64,000 nt of DNA from Alitta virens (lineage: Eukaryota > Annelida > Polychaeta > Phyllodocida > Nereididae), in assembly GCA_932294295.1 (NCBI GenBank), contig OW028574.1, positions 53,628,797 through 53,692,796 on the forward strand, read 5' to 3'. The notes below the pieces were generated by a model. The model was not told the DNA's origin. It worked only from the letters and a program-made list of their open reading frames with translations, and ran no database searches. The translations under genes and the position numbers were made by a program. Below are positions 46,345 through 56,037 of the stretch, piece after piece. Each line of letters starts with the position of its first letter. Within the stretch, counting starts at the first letter, position 1.

Positions 46345-48078
46345 ATGGGAACCATTTGCCTGACAAAATCCCAGTTGAATTTGCATGGTGGAAAGTCGCC
46401 CATATATATGTACCTAACCCACAAAGATGCTTTCGATGCTAAAAATATGGTCGGTAATCATAACTGTTCAAGCCAGGAAAGATGTGCAAACTTTACATCT
46501 ACCGATCTCATCCACACTAGAGAGACTCCATGTCAACTAAGACATGCAGCATTTGACTGCAGATGTCCCAAGTGGATCCTTGAAAAAGAAGTCCAGAGGA
46601 TAAACACCCAAAACATCGGCTTCCCTCAGGCTCGTAGGATAGCTGAACAAACAAAAGGACCAGTCACATATGCAGCAGTTACGTCAATATCACCAAAACC
46701 TAGATCTTCACCTCACCAAAGAATTAACCTAGATCCAAATTTCAAGTATTTAAAAATGCAACATCCCTCTTCAGAAGGTCAAGGAGCTCCTTCAAATGGT
46801 CACTTTGACATTCTAAATGAATTCATCCAAAATAAATCCACCATCCAAGGTACAATTCCCTTATTGGATCCTTTGTCTCAAAGGAACTATATCACTCAAA
46901 ATAGTGAGCTAGAACCAGATACAATGGACCAGTCCATGGAGACTGGTACCCCAGTATCAAACAGCCCACCCATACTAAAAGTAGCTTCAACTCCAACAAA
47001 TCCAACATATGATGTAATATTTCATCCAAAGTACATGCATCATTATGAATCTCGTTCAAACGCCATTCGACCACTGGGATTACGCATGAAATTCTATCTT
47101 GAGGCTGCAAAAATTGATACTACAATCATTGCCGAGACGGAAGCACCACCCATTCCGCCATGGATTCTCCCAGTCCCGAAAGTTATACTAGATTTGGCAG
47201 AGCTTAAGAAAAGCGAAACCAATCCGGTAGACTATCAAAACCTATTTTATAGTATAAGGTTTAAATATGATTCGTACACATTTCTATACACAGATGGCTC
47301 AAAAATGGAAAGACGAGTAGGCTGTGCAGTCACTTCTTATAAAACCGTTATAGCTAAATGTCATCTTCCAGACCACTGCTCAATATACACTGCAGAATTA
47401 ACAGCTATTTACCTTGCCTCAAAGAACATCGAGGACTCAGAATCAGATCGTTATGTTATCTGTTCTGATTCCAAATCTGCTCTTCAAGCAATCCAAAATA
47501 AACAACTTGATAACCCTGGGATCTTGGATGTTCTTATTAAGTATTTCTATCTTCACGAATACAAAGACATAGTATTCTGCTGGATTCCTGGACACGCTGG
47601 CATTGAAGGGAATGAAAAAACAGACCTGGCAGCAAAAAGGGCTCTTACAAAAGAGATAACTGATTTTACCATTCCATACACTAATTTTAAAATGACTATA
47701 AAATCTTTTATCATGTCTTGCTGGCAAAGACAATGGAATGAATGTAATAACAACAAGTTGCATTCAATCTTACCTTGCATTCAAAATAAAATACCTAGTA
47801 GGTTCAATACTCGCAAAGAACAAGGAATATATCACAGATGCCTCATAGGACATTCAAGACTTACGCATTTACACCTGTTAGTCAATGAACCGGCACCGGT
47901 ATGCCAGAGTTGTCAGTGCCCCCTAACAATCAAACATATTTTATTAGATTGCAGCCACTTACAACGCTTTAGAAGACCTTTGTTTCAAGCTAATACCTTA
48001 CAACATCTCTTTACCAGATATCCAACCCAGACAATTATTGATTTTTTATATGCTTCTGGTTTCTACTACCAAATATAG
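46345..48078 (+). CDS. Fortuitous 577-codon ORF1-RNase H fusion frame
   Basis: Residues 1 to ~208 come from the old LINE ORF1 (FPQARRIAEQTKGPVTYAAV, SSPHQRINLDPNFKY; its zinc knuckles are scrambled). From about residue 209 the frame is a younger LINE ORF2 C-terminus: LYTDGSKMERRVGCAV (about 314-329), YTAELTAIYLA, VICSDSKSALQAI, FCWIPGHAGIEGNEKTDL, CQSCQCPLTIKHILLDC, ending ASGFYYQI. RNase H catalytic D-E-D residues are present. The junction coincides with the insertion point at 46970/46971, so the fusion is the product of one LINE landing in frame in another. Whether it is transcribed is unknown. Confidence 0.6.
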   Translation: MGTICLTKSQLNLHGGKSPIYMYLTHKDAFDAKNMVGNHNCSSQERCANFTSTDLIHTRETPCQLRHAAFDCRCPKWILEKEVQRINTQNIGFPQARRIAEQTKGPVTYAAVTSISPKPRSSPHQRINLDPNFKYLKMQHPSSEGQGAPSNGHFDILNEFIQNKSTIQGTIPLLDPLSQRNYITQNSELEPDTMDQSMETGTPVSNSPPILKVASTPTNPTYDVIFHPKYMHHYESRSNAIRPLGLRMKFYLEAAKIDTTIIAETEAPPIPPWILPVPKVILDLAELKKSETNPVDYQNLFYSIRFKYDSYTFLYTDGSKMERRVGCAVTSYKTVIAKCHLPDHCSIYTAELTAIYLASKNIEDSESDRYVICSDSKSALQAIQNKQLDNPGILDVLIKYFYLHEYKDIVFCWIPGHAGIEGNEKTDLAAKRALTKEITDFTIPYTNFKMTIKSFIMSCWQRQWNECNNNKLHSILPCIQNKIPSRFNTRKEQGIYHRCLIGHSRLTHLHLLVNEPAPVCQSCQCPLTIKHILLDCSHLQRFRRPLFQANTLQHLFTRYPTQTIIDFLYASGFYYQI

Positions 48079-48161
48079 TTAATCAATCTTAACCTAGAGA
48101 GCCTCTACATAGCCCACTCAGGTGCTGATGAGGCGTTAAACAATAACTCACACACACACAC
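46971..48161 (+). mobile_element. 5'-truncated young LINE inserted in the old LINE, with 15-bp TSD
   Basis: Matches 17284-18460 of the reference LINE at very high identity. The TSD 'atcaaacagcccacc' is at 46956-46970 and 48162-48176. It ends in (CA)n. Confidence 0.93.
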
Positions 48162-48299
48162 ATCAAACAGCCCACCAAAAGTGAAAAAACTAGAATCACA
48201 ATCCCACAGTGAGCCAACAAATTTGCGGTAGGGCTCACAAAAAGAAGAAAAAAACCCGTCAACCTTCTACTAATTTCAAGTATTTATTAATACTAAACC

Positions 48300-48384
48300 G
48301 AATATAGATAATCTTAACCTAGAGAGCCTCTACATAGCCCACTCAGGTGCTGATGAGACGTTAAACAATTACACACACACACAC
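48300..48384 (+). mobile_element. Minimal LINE tail insertion with 12-bp TSD
   Basis: Only the last ~85 bp of the LINE ('gaatatagataatc' to (CA)n). The TSD 'taatactaaacc' is at 48288-48299 and 48385-48396. Confidence 0.9.
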
Positions 48385-48939
48385 TAATACTAAACCATCA
48401 AAATGTCTAGCGAAAAAGTACAGACAAACAAATCACAGAATAATAGAAGACTTGATCGGAATTTTAAAACTCAAATAGATGACTTGATACACTTGTAATT
48501 CCCTCTAAAATAAAATAAATCAATGTTAAAAGACAACAAAGAAATAATATTCTGTTGGATACCAGGTCATGTCGGTATTGAAGGAAATGAAAAAGCAGAC
48601 TATTTTGCCAAAAAAGCATTGAAACAAGAAATCACTGACTACAATGTACCATACGCAGATTTTAGACCAATCATAAACGATTTAATCATGTCTTGCTGGC
48701 AAACACAATGGAATAAATGTGAAAATAACAAACTATGCTCCATTTTACGTTAAGGATAACTTATCAATTAACACAAATACACGAAGAGATGAGGTTTTAA
48801 TTCAAAGATGTCTTATCGGACATACTAGACTAATGCATTCACATCTTCTTTTAAACAAACCAGCCCCAGCATGTGAAAGATGTCTACACCCCCATACAGT
48901 TAAACATATTTTATTAGAGTGTAATGTAACCGAACGATA

Positions 48940-49890
48940 ATAACACTCCCGAGACCATATAGAGTTGAATTGATTTATTCAACCTCAAGGACATCAAAGG
49001 CATCATTATGCCATTCCAAATCTCAAAACACCTGAAAATCGTACACATAATTAAGCTTGCAGCCTAATTTGCTACAAATCAAATTGTAACCATATTTAAA
49101 CAAATTGAACCAATGAATACTAAATCAACATACCCTATTTGGGAGTTTAGTGAATGAATGTGTGATCCTATCAATGTGCAGAAATTACTCATAGTCACAA
49201 GTTGCTAATAAGCACAATTAAATAAAGTAACACAACAAAATTGCCTAATAATATCCACTAAGTTGCCAATCAACATATTAAGTCACAGCGGCTTATAAAG
49301 AATATAACAATTCATGTGTGCATTCAATATTATAGCTGGCTCCTCCATAATATAGTGAACAATATTCATAGTTCATATGATAATAAATTCTCATTAAATA
49401 ATATTGCCAGTAGCACAAAGTGCAATACCATAACCACTCACCTTAATATAAAAAGTGAAGTATTACTTACATGATGAAATGGAATATGCATAAACTATGG
49501 AGCAGCACCAATAAGAGCTGTTGGCACCTTGGCTGCCTGTGGTGGAGTGACCACCAGCAGTTTGAAGGGATTAACATATGAGATACAGAGCCACCTGGGG
49601 GATTACTCTCAAACTGACCGATAAGAGCCCTATCTAGGAGACCTGTGGCAACTGGACTAAGTGACACCTTGTGTGAACAACTACCATGTACAATCAATGC
49701 AATGCAATTAAATGATCGAAAGTGCTACATTATACTTATGATAAATTCATTACGGCAACAGTTACAATTTACAGCAAAGAAGAAGATAATTATATCAGTC
49801 AAATTCCCTGCAACACCTTTTTACATCATATCCTCTTAATAGTATTTTACAATTTTTACGTGAAACCAATGTATATTACCAATTGTAATA
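48940..49890. other. Unassigned AT-rich sequence
   Basis: No gene, repeat or transposon was recognised by eye. Confidence 0.35.
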
Positions 49891-49892
49891 TT

Positions 49893-49980
49893 ATAAATGC
49901 GAACCAAGTTCGAATATCCTTAACCGTTCAAGCCTCTACATATAGCCCAACAGTTGCTGATGAGGCGTTAAACACACACA

Positions 49981-50020
<40 letters not shown>
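49893..50020 (+). mobile_element. Diverged LINE-tail relative with (AC)n
   Basis: 'cgaaccaagtt.gaatatcctt', 'gcctctacata', 'agcccaacag', 'gatgaggcgttaaacac'. It shares an extra 5' block with 59334-59433, so the two form a distinct LINE 3' end subfamily. Confidence 0.7.
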
Positions 50021-50022
<2 letters not shown>

Positions 50023-50249
50023 CACTTGCTTTGACTAGAGAGCTGCCATATTCTGCTCCAATCTCTATAGTTGCAGCATCGTTGCTGTCTCTTAGGATCT
50101 CTGGACTGTGTTGCCACCTGGTGTACACTATCATGGCTCCCATTCCGTTTGTGTGTGGTGACACCTGCCACAAGTATAGCCAGCTAACTACGAAGATATG
50201 CAACAGATTTCACATGGCAATTGTGGTATTATCAACTTATTATTGAATT

Positions 50250-51170
50250 TTATTTATGCTGCCTAATATTCCAGGTAGTTATCATTGTAATTTTTAAATC
50301 ACGGTGTCCGTACTGCACATAAACTGAATTCAGAAATCTGTATGATAATTAAGTGCTATAGATTAAGATTCAGATATATTTATTCACCTAAAGCAATAAT
50401 CAATAATGCATTATACAAATTAATTCTATTCTTTAAAAACTGCTTTAATTAGAGTGACTCTTTTAAGACGTCTTTGATGTCGCTGCCAGGGGGTCAACCT
50501 ACTCCTAATAAAGAAAATTGATCTTTTTATATTTCAGTCTTGCTACCAGTGACAGGGGACAGACACACAGTGGTGGACTTCAAAAAATATTTCAATAATT
50601 GCATCAATGTCAGATGACACTGGTCAAGCCAAACTAAATATAACAACTAGTTATACTATAATTGACATTATAAGAATCTAGAAAATTTTGTTTTACATAA
50701 TTTTTGAAGCCGAGTATATACTTAATTTTTTATATTTTGATTTATTTCATTGAATACTTTGGGAAAATATAGCTTATGCTACGTCTTGCAAATTCATGAC
50801 TCACAGTGTGCAGACAATCCAGATTGCTTTGTAGATTTTTGCTTATAGACAAGGGTTTCTGAGAAGCATTTCAGACGAACAGTATTCAGGTGACATTGTT
50901 TTCACATTTATAGCAAATATAGAAAGACAAATTGTTTATAAAAAGATATATCAACACAGCTGAAGCTCTTCCTCAGCTGAAATAAAACCCTACCCGACCA
51001 TGAAAATTTCATGTTACAAAATTGGGCAAAGGTTGACCTTGACCATTATCTAAACTCTCTAGCTTTGGAAATAGATAATTCATTAATTTGAATGTGTATC
51101 CTATTATGTCAGACAAATGTGTACTGTCACTAGTTCATAGCCTATCATAGCCTAGGTGATGAGGTGAATG
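50250..51170. other. Unassigned AT-rich sequence
   Basis: No supported gene or repeat. Confidence 0.35.
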
Positions 51171-51185
51171 TCATGGAGCAAATTA

Positions 51186-51622
51186 TGGAATGAATGTAAT
51201 AACAACAAGTTGCATTCAATCTTACCTTGCATTCAAAATAAAATGCCTAGTAGGTTCAATACTCGCAAAGATCAAGGAATATATCACAGATGCCTCATAG
51301 GACATTCAAGACTTACGCATTTACACCTTTTAGTCAATGAACCGGCACCGGTATGCCAGAGTTGTCGGTGCCCCCTAACAATCAAACATATTTTATTAGA
51401 TTGCACCCACTTACAACGCATTAGAAGACCTCTGTTTCAAGCTACTACCTTACAACATCTCTTTACTAGATATCCAACCAAGACAATTATTGATTTTTTG
51501 TATGCTTCTGATTTCAACTGCCAAATATAGATAATCAATCTTAACCTAGAGAGCCTCTACATAGCCCACTCAGGTGCTGATGAGGCGTTAAACAATAACT
51601 CACACACACACACACACACACA
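51186..51622 (+). mobile_element. 5'-truncated LINE 3' fragment with TSD
   Basis: Matches the reference LINE from 'tggaatgaatgtaataac' to the (CA)n tail. The frame NECNNNKLHSILPC to the C-terminal CCHC is open. The 14-bp TSD 'catggagc(a/g)aatta' is at 51172-51185 and 51623-51636 (one mismatch). Confidence 0.92.
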
Positions 51623-52618
51623 CATGGAGCGAATTACAAAAAAAATCGTACGTTAACTGCCATTACCGTTACATAAATAACTCCATTTTCATACATCTAG
51701 TTCCAAGAAAAGATCTAAACATAGGTCTGTGGCGGCAGTTGGATGGACCAAAGCATACTTAAAGAACATTAAACGTAAGTGTAAAATTTTGAAAATACAT
51801 ATATGTTATGAGAACATATTTATACATATAGGATCCCAAAAATGGGAAATATACTGCATATAAATTTGCAATCCACCATTGCAAATAGACAGTAATTAAT
51901 GAAGGGCCTATATATAATTAGAAATTTTGGTACATATTTTCTAAAATTTAATGTCATATATTTACAGTTGGAATCAAAATTATTCAACCCCCATGGAATT
52001 TGCATGAAAATGTGCATACTATAACATTGCACAGGACATAAATGACAAATGTAATCATCACCATTTTTGAGGATGGGATGTGTCATGTTTCGCTAATTTT
52101 ACTGCTGTTTTGCAACAGGTATGCAATACCTGTGCACATGTGAACTCCCACGCCTGCCATTTTTGGGGTATTGAGTTGGTATGGTCTGTGGCGTCAATGC
52201 TATTGCTGAATTCAGCTTTCTATTTATCCAGACAATATTTTCTAGTCATCACCTGGTTATTTATGATGAAAATATTGCAATATTATTGGCTTTTACAATT
52301 CAAGTGACTGTAACACAGAATACGATTTCATGAAAATTGGCCATTTTTCACCTTCTCTGAATAGATAGTAATATTTAAGTGTATTTTTGGAAACTTTCAC
52401 TTTTGATTTATTTATTGACAGCAATAAGCAAAATTATTTTGAAGTACAAGAACCAAAGTTTGACCTTTCAAGAATAATATGTAGTATTGATGTATTTTCA
52501 GCGAAAGTTATGTCAGGATGAATTTCAGAAAATTCTGAGAAAATCTGGTAAAAATCTTGTACAATGAAGAAAATATTAACTATATCACAACTCTACCCTA
52601 AAGTATGAATGTATAAAG

Positions 52619-53234
52619 CCACTATCTCACATAGCCGAGTGACGAAGCAGAGTAATGACGATCGCTGGAAAGCAATCAATCGGTTTCACTCTTGGTCATT
52701 TGATACCTAGAAAAAGCAAGTCAGCAAGGTCTCGCCGATCGCTCGCAGATCACTCGCCGATCACTCGCCGATCACTCGCCGATCACTCGCAGATCGCTCG
52801 CCGATTGCTCGCCTCCTTCACACGCCGACCACTCGGCGAGGAAATCACGTCCACACAGCAATTCAGTCTGATCAAGTGTACACCCAGAGTGACCAAGTGT
52901 ACACCCAGAGTGACCAAGTGTACACCCAGAGTGACCAAGTGTACACCCAGAGTGACCAAGTGTACACCCAGAGTGATCAAGTGTACACCCAGAGTGCACG
53001 GCGAGTTAATCCCGTTTAAATCTCGAGCAATATCAGAGCAATTTTGCTTGGCGACAATTCTTAAAAGTTTTAAACATGTTTAAAACTTTACGATCGTTCT
53101 ACGAGTATTGCCGTGTATTTACGAGCCTTTCCAGAGTGGTCGGCGTGCAGGGCCGTGTATTCCCGACTGCCTAATTTATTAAGCACTCGGCATCACTCGG
53201 CATTGTCGCTCGGCTATGTGAGATAGGCCCTTAA
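52619..53234. mobile_element. TIR DNA element with minisatellites (copy 2), nested
   Basis: The same family as 31043-31414, in inverted orientation: 'ccactatctcacatagccga' on the left, 'tcggctatgtgagataggcc' on the right. It shares inner blocks ('tttacgatcgttctacgag', 'ctcggcat', 'ttaataaatta' inverted) and an 11-bp 'gatcactcgcc' array (about 52731-52812). It additionally has a 21-bp array and about 100 bp of flanking sequence absent from copy 1. Confidence 0.82.
52870..52995. repeat. 21-bp minisatellite, 6 units
   Basis: Six exact or near-exact 21-bp units containing 'aagtgtacacccagagtg' (as peptide, KCTPRVT repeated). First and last units have 'gatc' for 'gacc'. The open frames on both strands here are by-products of a period divisible by three. 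Confidence 0.93.
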
Positions 53235-53419
53235 GACTTTGTATGTGCACTGGTCATGTAGTATGAAAAACAGCTTAAAAATTTGCAAAATTTCGTGAAT
53301 TATCACTTCCAAGAAAATATTGATGATGGGATGAGTCATTTTTGTCCTGTGCAGAATTATAGTTGACATATTTTCATCCAAAATGTCAAGGGGTTGAATA
53401 ATTCTGCTTCCGACTGTAT

Positions 53420-54145
53420 GACAATAAAGTTATCAAATTTCACAACATACACATACACTCTATTTCTTCAAAATGTTGTGGATGTCATTGTACATATACA
53501 GCACCAGGGTTTATGGAATACGTCTGTCAAATCAAAGTTTTGAAACTCACATTACTTTGATGTTTTGATATAAACTTAGGGGAAATAATTTTCCGCTCAT
53601 TATATGTCTTATATACAAAGAATATGAAGATAAGGTTATAGAATTATAAAACATGCATATATACTCTTTAATTCTCCTAAACTATATGGATATCCTTGCA
53701 AACATAAACTTCCAGAATAAAGGGAATGTTGCATTTAAAATTAATTTTTGTAAGTAAAATTACAATGATTGTTAAATTTTTGCACCTTTAACATGTACGT
53801 AGTTATAATACTAGATGGGTCATGGAGGGAAAAGAAGGAAATTAAAATTTTTCCCTCATTATTATATATCATTTATGGCCATAAACCCCAAAAGGCACAA
53901 CTACTCTATATATTTTAGACATATCATAACAGCGTGTTAAGCATGTAGATGCAGTAGTGTCAAGAGTTCGGCTCAAGAAAGAAAAAAATAAACTTTATTT
54001 TTATTTTTCCCAACTGTAAAACCTAGTCGAGACATGTCAATGTGACTATGAAAAAGCACAAATATGCCACTTATTGAATATCAAATTATTGTACATACAA
54101 TAGTGTTTGAGTTATCCTTCGGAAACGTGCCGCCACCTGTCTGGC
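53420..54145. other. Unassigned AT-rich sequence
   Basis: No gene or repeat supported. Confidence 0.35.
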
Positions 54146-54164
54146 CACCCACCCAGCTTACGGA

Positions 54165-54338
54165 GGGTGGAGGCCTAGCTCAGAGGTAGCGCTCTGGGCT
54201 TCCAACCGCTGGGTCCCGGGTTCGATTCCCGGTCGAGCCTAAGTTGGATGGCTGTTTCATCCTTCGTCTCATTGCCATGGTCTCTGCCTGTCCTAATTAG
54301 CCCAATTGGTGCAGAAATACAGGACGTAAAGCCCTAAT
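54165..54338 (+). mobile_element. Full-length SINE with TSD
   Basis: Intact head (ggaggcctagctcagagg), B-box and body. 'cacccacccagcttacgga' occurs at 54146-54164 and 54339-54357. Part of this overlap is tail-like, so the true TSD is 10-19 bp. Confidence 0.9.
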
Positions 54339-54614
54339 CACCCACCCAGCTTACGGACAACTTTAATTGAAGTAACTACAATACCTTGGGAGTGTTTTTG
54401 CCGAGGGTAAAAATCTGTGAAACTGACCATAGTGTGTGGTACATGTTTCCATGACATCACATATAAACACTGGCCTCTGACAAACATTATTACAGCAATG
54501 TTACAGCTATCATACAAATTCTTATATTAATTTTAGATTCTAAATCTAATCAATTTTATACCCCATGTCAGTAACATTTTATTTAACTTGACATAGAAGA
54601 TGACAAAGAGACGA

Positions 54615-54871
54615 TGCCCTCGAAGGTCCTGGGCCTCCACGCGGCGAGGGTGGAAACACTTGGGGTGAAGTCCTCTATCCCCAGTGGCTAAAACAGGACA
54701 GTGCGCATTGCACAAGCTGCTCCAGCTATCCAACGCAGACAATTATTGATTTTTTACATGCTTCTGGTTTCTACTACCAACTATAGATAATCACTTTTAC
54801 CCTAGGGAGCCTCTACATAGCCCACTCAGGTGCTGATGAGGTGTTAAACAATAACACTAACTAACTAACTA
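54615..54871 (+). mobile_element. Non-autonomous LINE deletion derivative, full 5' end
   Basis: The LINE 5' UTR from its first bases ('gccctcgaaggtcct') to 'gctccag' is joined to the 3' end from 'ctatccaacgcagac' through 'gatgaggtgttaaac', with tail (ACTA)n. The 12-bp TSD 'acaaagagacga' is at 54603-54614 and 54872-54883. About 257 bp in total. No ORF. It must use proteins of a full LINE in trans. Confidence 0.92.
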
Positions 54872-54883
54872 ACAAAGAGACGA

Positions 54884-56030
54884 CCATTTGGGCCTTTGGG
54901 GGAAATTGCTGAGTTTGAAGAAACCGCATCAGAGCTACAAAGTCTTAACCAATGATATAAACTCCTATTATATATTAGAGTTATTAAAGTTTTGAGAGTA
55001 CACTTAGCCATGAAATATTTCTTTAATGCTTATAATTGAATTACAATTTATGAAGAAGAAAAAATTCAATATTTGTAAAATTTAATTGTATTTTTATTTT
55101 CTTAAAACAGAAAAAGGGACACGCCAATCTAAATTCTTAATTTTTTTTTTATTATAAGTGTTACTTGGTAAACCAAAGATGAAAGCATCACCATGGGAGA
55201 TAATAAATGGCAAAGGTATCATGTTTGCAATTTTGATGAAATAGGTAAAGAAATATTATATTGTGTCTTAATGTGAAAAATCTATTAGATATTTAATTTA
55301 AGTTCGGGTTGCTTTTATGTTGGTTTGGAACATCATTCTTGATATTGGATGCTGTCATATTAATGCGAGGCTGGTTATCTGAACCCCACTATATGATTTT
55401 CTCAGTCCGTCTCTTTTTACAGAGAGAAATTTAATTAAATGTAAAAAAAAACAAATCATGAATAAAAAATCAAGTGTGAAAAACAGGTAAAATTCCACAT
55501 ATAAAATGAGATGAGATATTAATTTGAAATACACATAAAAAAAATAACTGTCGTTAGCAGTATTTATACTATTAATACTTCTGTAATATTACAGTTACAT
55601 TTACATTCTACACAGTTACATTTACATTCTACACAGAATCTTTTGACTGGACTGATTAACCTAAAAGGCAAACAATTGTACTGGATGTCCATGCTGAGGC
55701 AAGTAAAAGACCCCACCAATGAGGTTAATGTGAAACATAGGTGGACTGCTCCTCTCTCACCTCATCAACAGCTATCAACAACCCTTGCGAATGACAAAAC
55801 TTGCCTTAGAGGGCTGAAATTTCCATATCTATCTATCTTCTTTACTTAATTCAGTTGCAATATACTGTTCAATGCAAACCATATGATACTGGAGGAGCCC
55901 AAAGGAGCACTAGGCTCGTAAATTTGGACACCCTAGTGAATATGAGATGAAATGGTGTAATGAAGTATGATTAATGATCTATATTAATGGGACGACATCA
56001 ACTACATAGAGGTTTATATTAGGATGTAAT
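54884..56030. other. Unassigned AT-rich sequence
   Basis: No supported gene. A 20-bp unit is tandemly doubled at 55594-55636 ('acagttacatttacattcta'), and a dispersed-repeat block 'gcaagtaaaagaccccacca' near 55699 recurs at about 63686 and, inverted and diverged, at about 5770. Confidence 0.4.
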
Positions 56031-56037
56031 GCACAAA

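Larger units (their letters stand above)
45749..48939 (+). mobile_element. Older, internally deleted LINE copy carrying two younger LINE insertions
   Basis: It starts in the ORF1 leader ('ggagggtgcatcctctacc', homologous to 13088) and runs through a diverged ORF1 with frameshifts. It lacks the endonuclease and RT, and resumes in a diverged RNase H/CCHC region (48523-48939: IIFCWIPGHVGIEGNEKADY, then CLHPHTVKHILLEC). It is truncated before the 3' end. Insertions at 46971-48161 and 48300-48384 are flanked by TSDs. Identity to the 12986 copy is visibly lower than that of the inserted fragment. Confidence 0.8.
51965..53416. mobile_element. Tc1/mariner-like non-autonomous element (contains a nested element)
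   Basis: Long imperfect terminal inverted repeats (about 100 bp): 'cagttggaatcaaaattatt' then 'caaccccc' on the left; on the right 'gggttgaataattctgcttc' then 'cgactg'. TA dinucleotides flank both ends (51963-51964 and 53417-53418). The interior is non-coding. Without the nested element at 52619-53234 it is about 836 bp. TA target and CAGT ends are typical of the Tc1/mariner superfamily. Confidence 0.85.

Noticed and set aside
47443..47780. Minus-strand open frames opposite the RNase H domain (also 17837-18093)
   Set aside because: Shadows of the sense-strand LINE ORF2, which carries the real motifs.
49928..50246. 174-codon plus-strand frame and its antisense counterpart
   Set aside because: Spans a LINE tail and (AC)n tract; no domain, and composition follows the repeat.
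52655..53083. 142-residue open frame with KCTPRVT repeats as a repeat protein
   Set aside because: It lies over minisatellites whose periods keep frames open on both strands, inside a TIR element.
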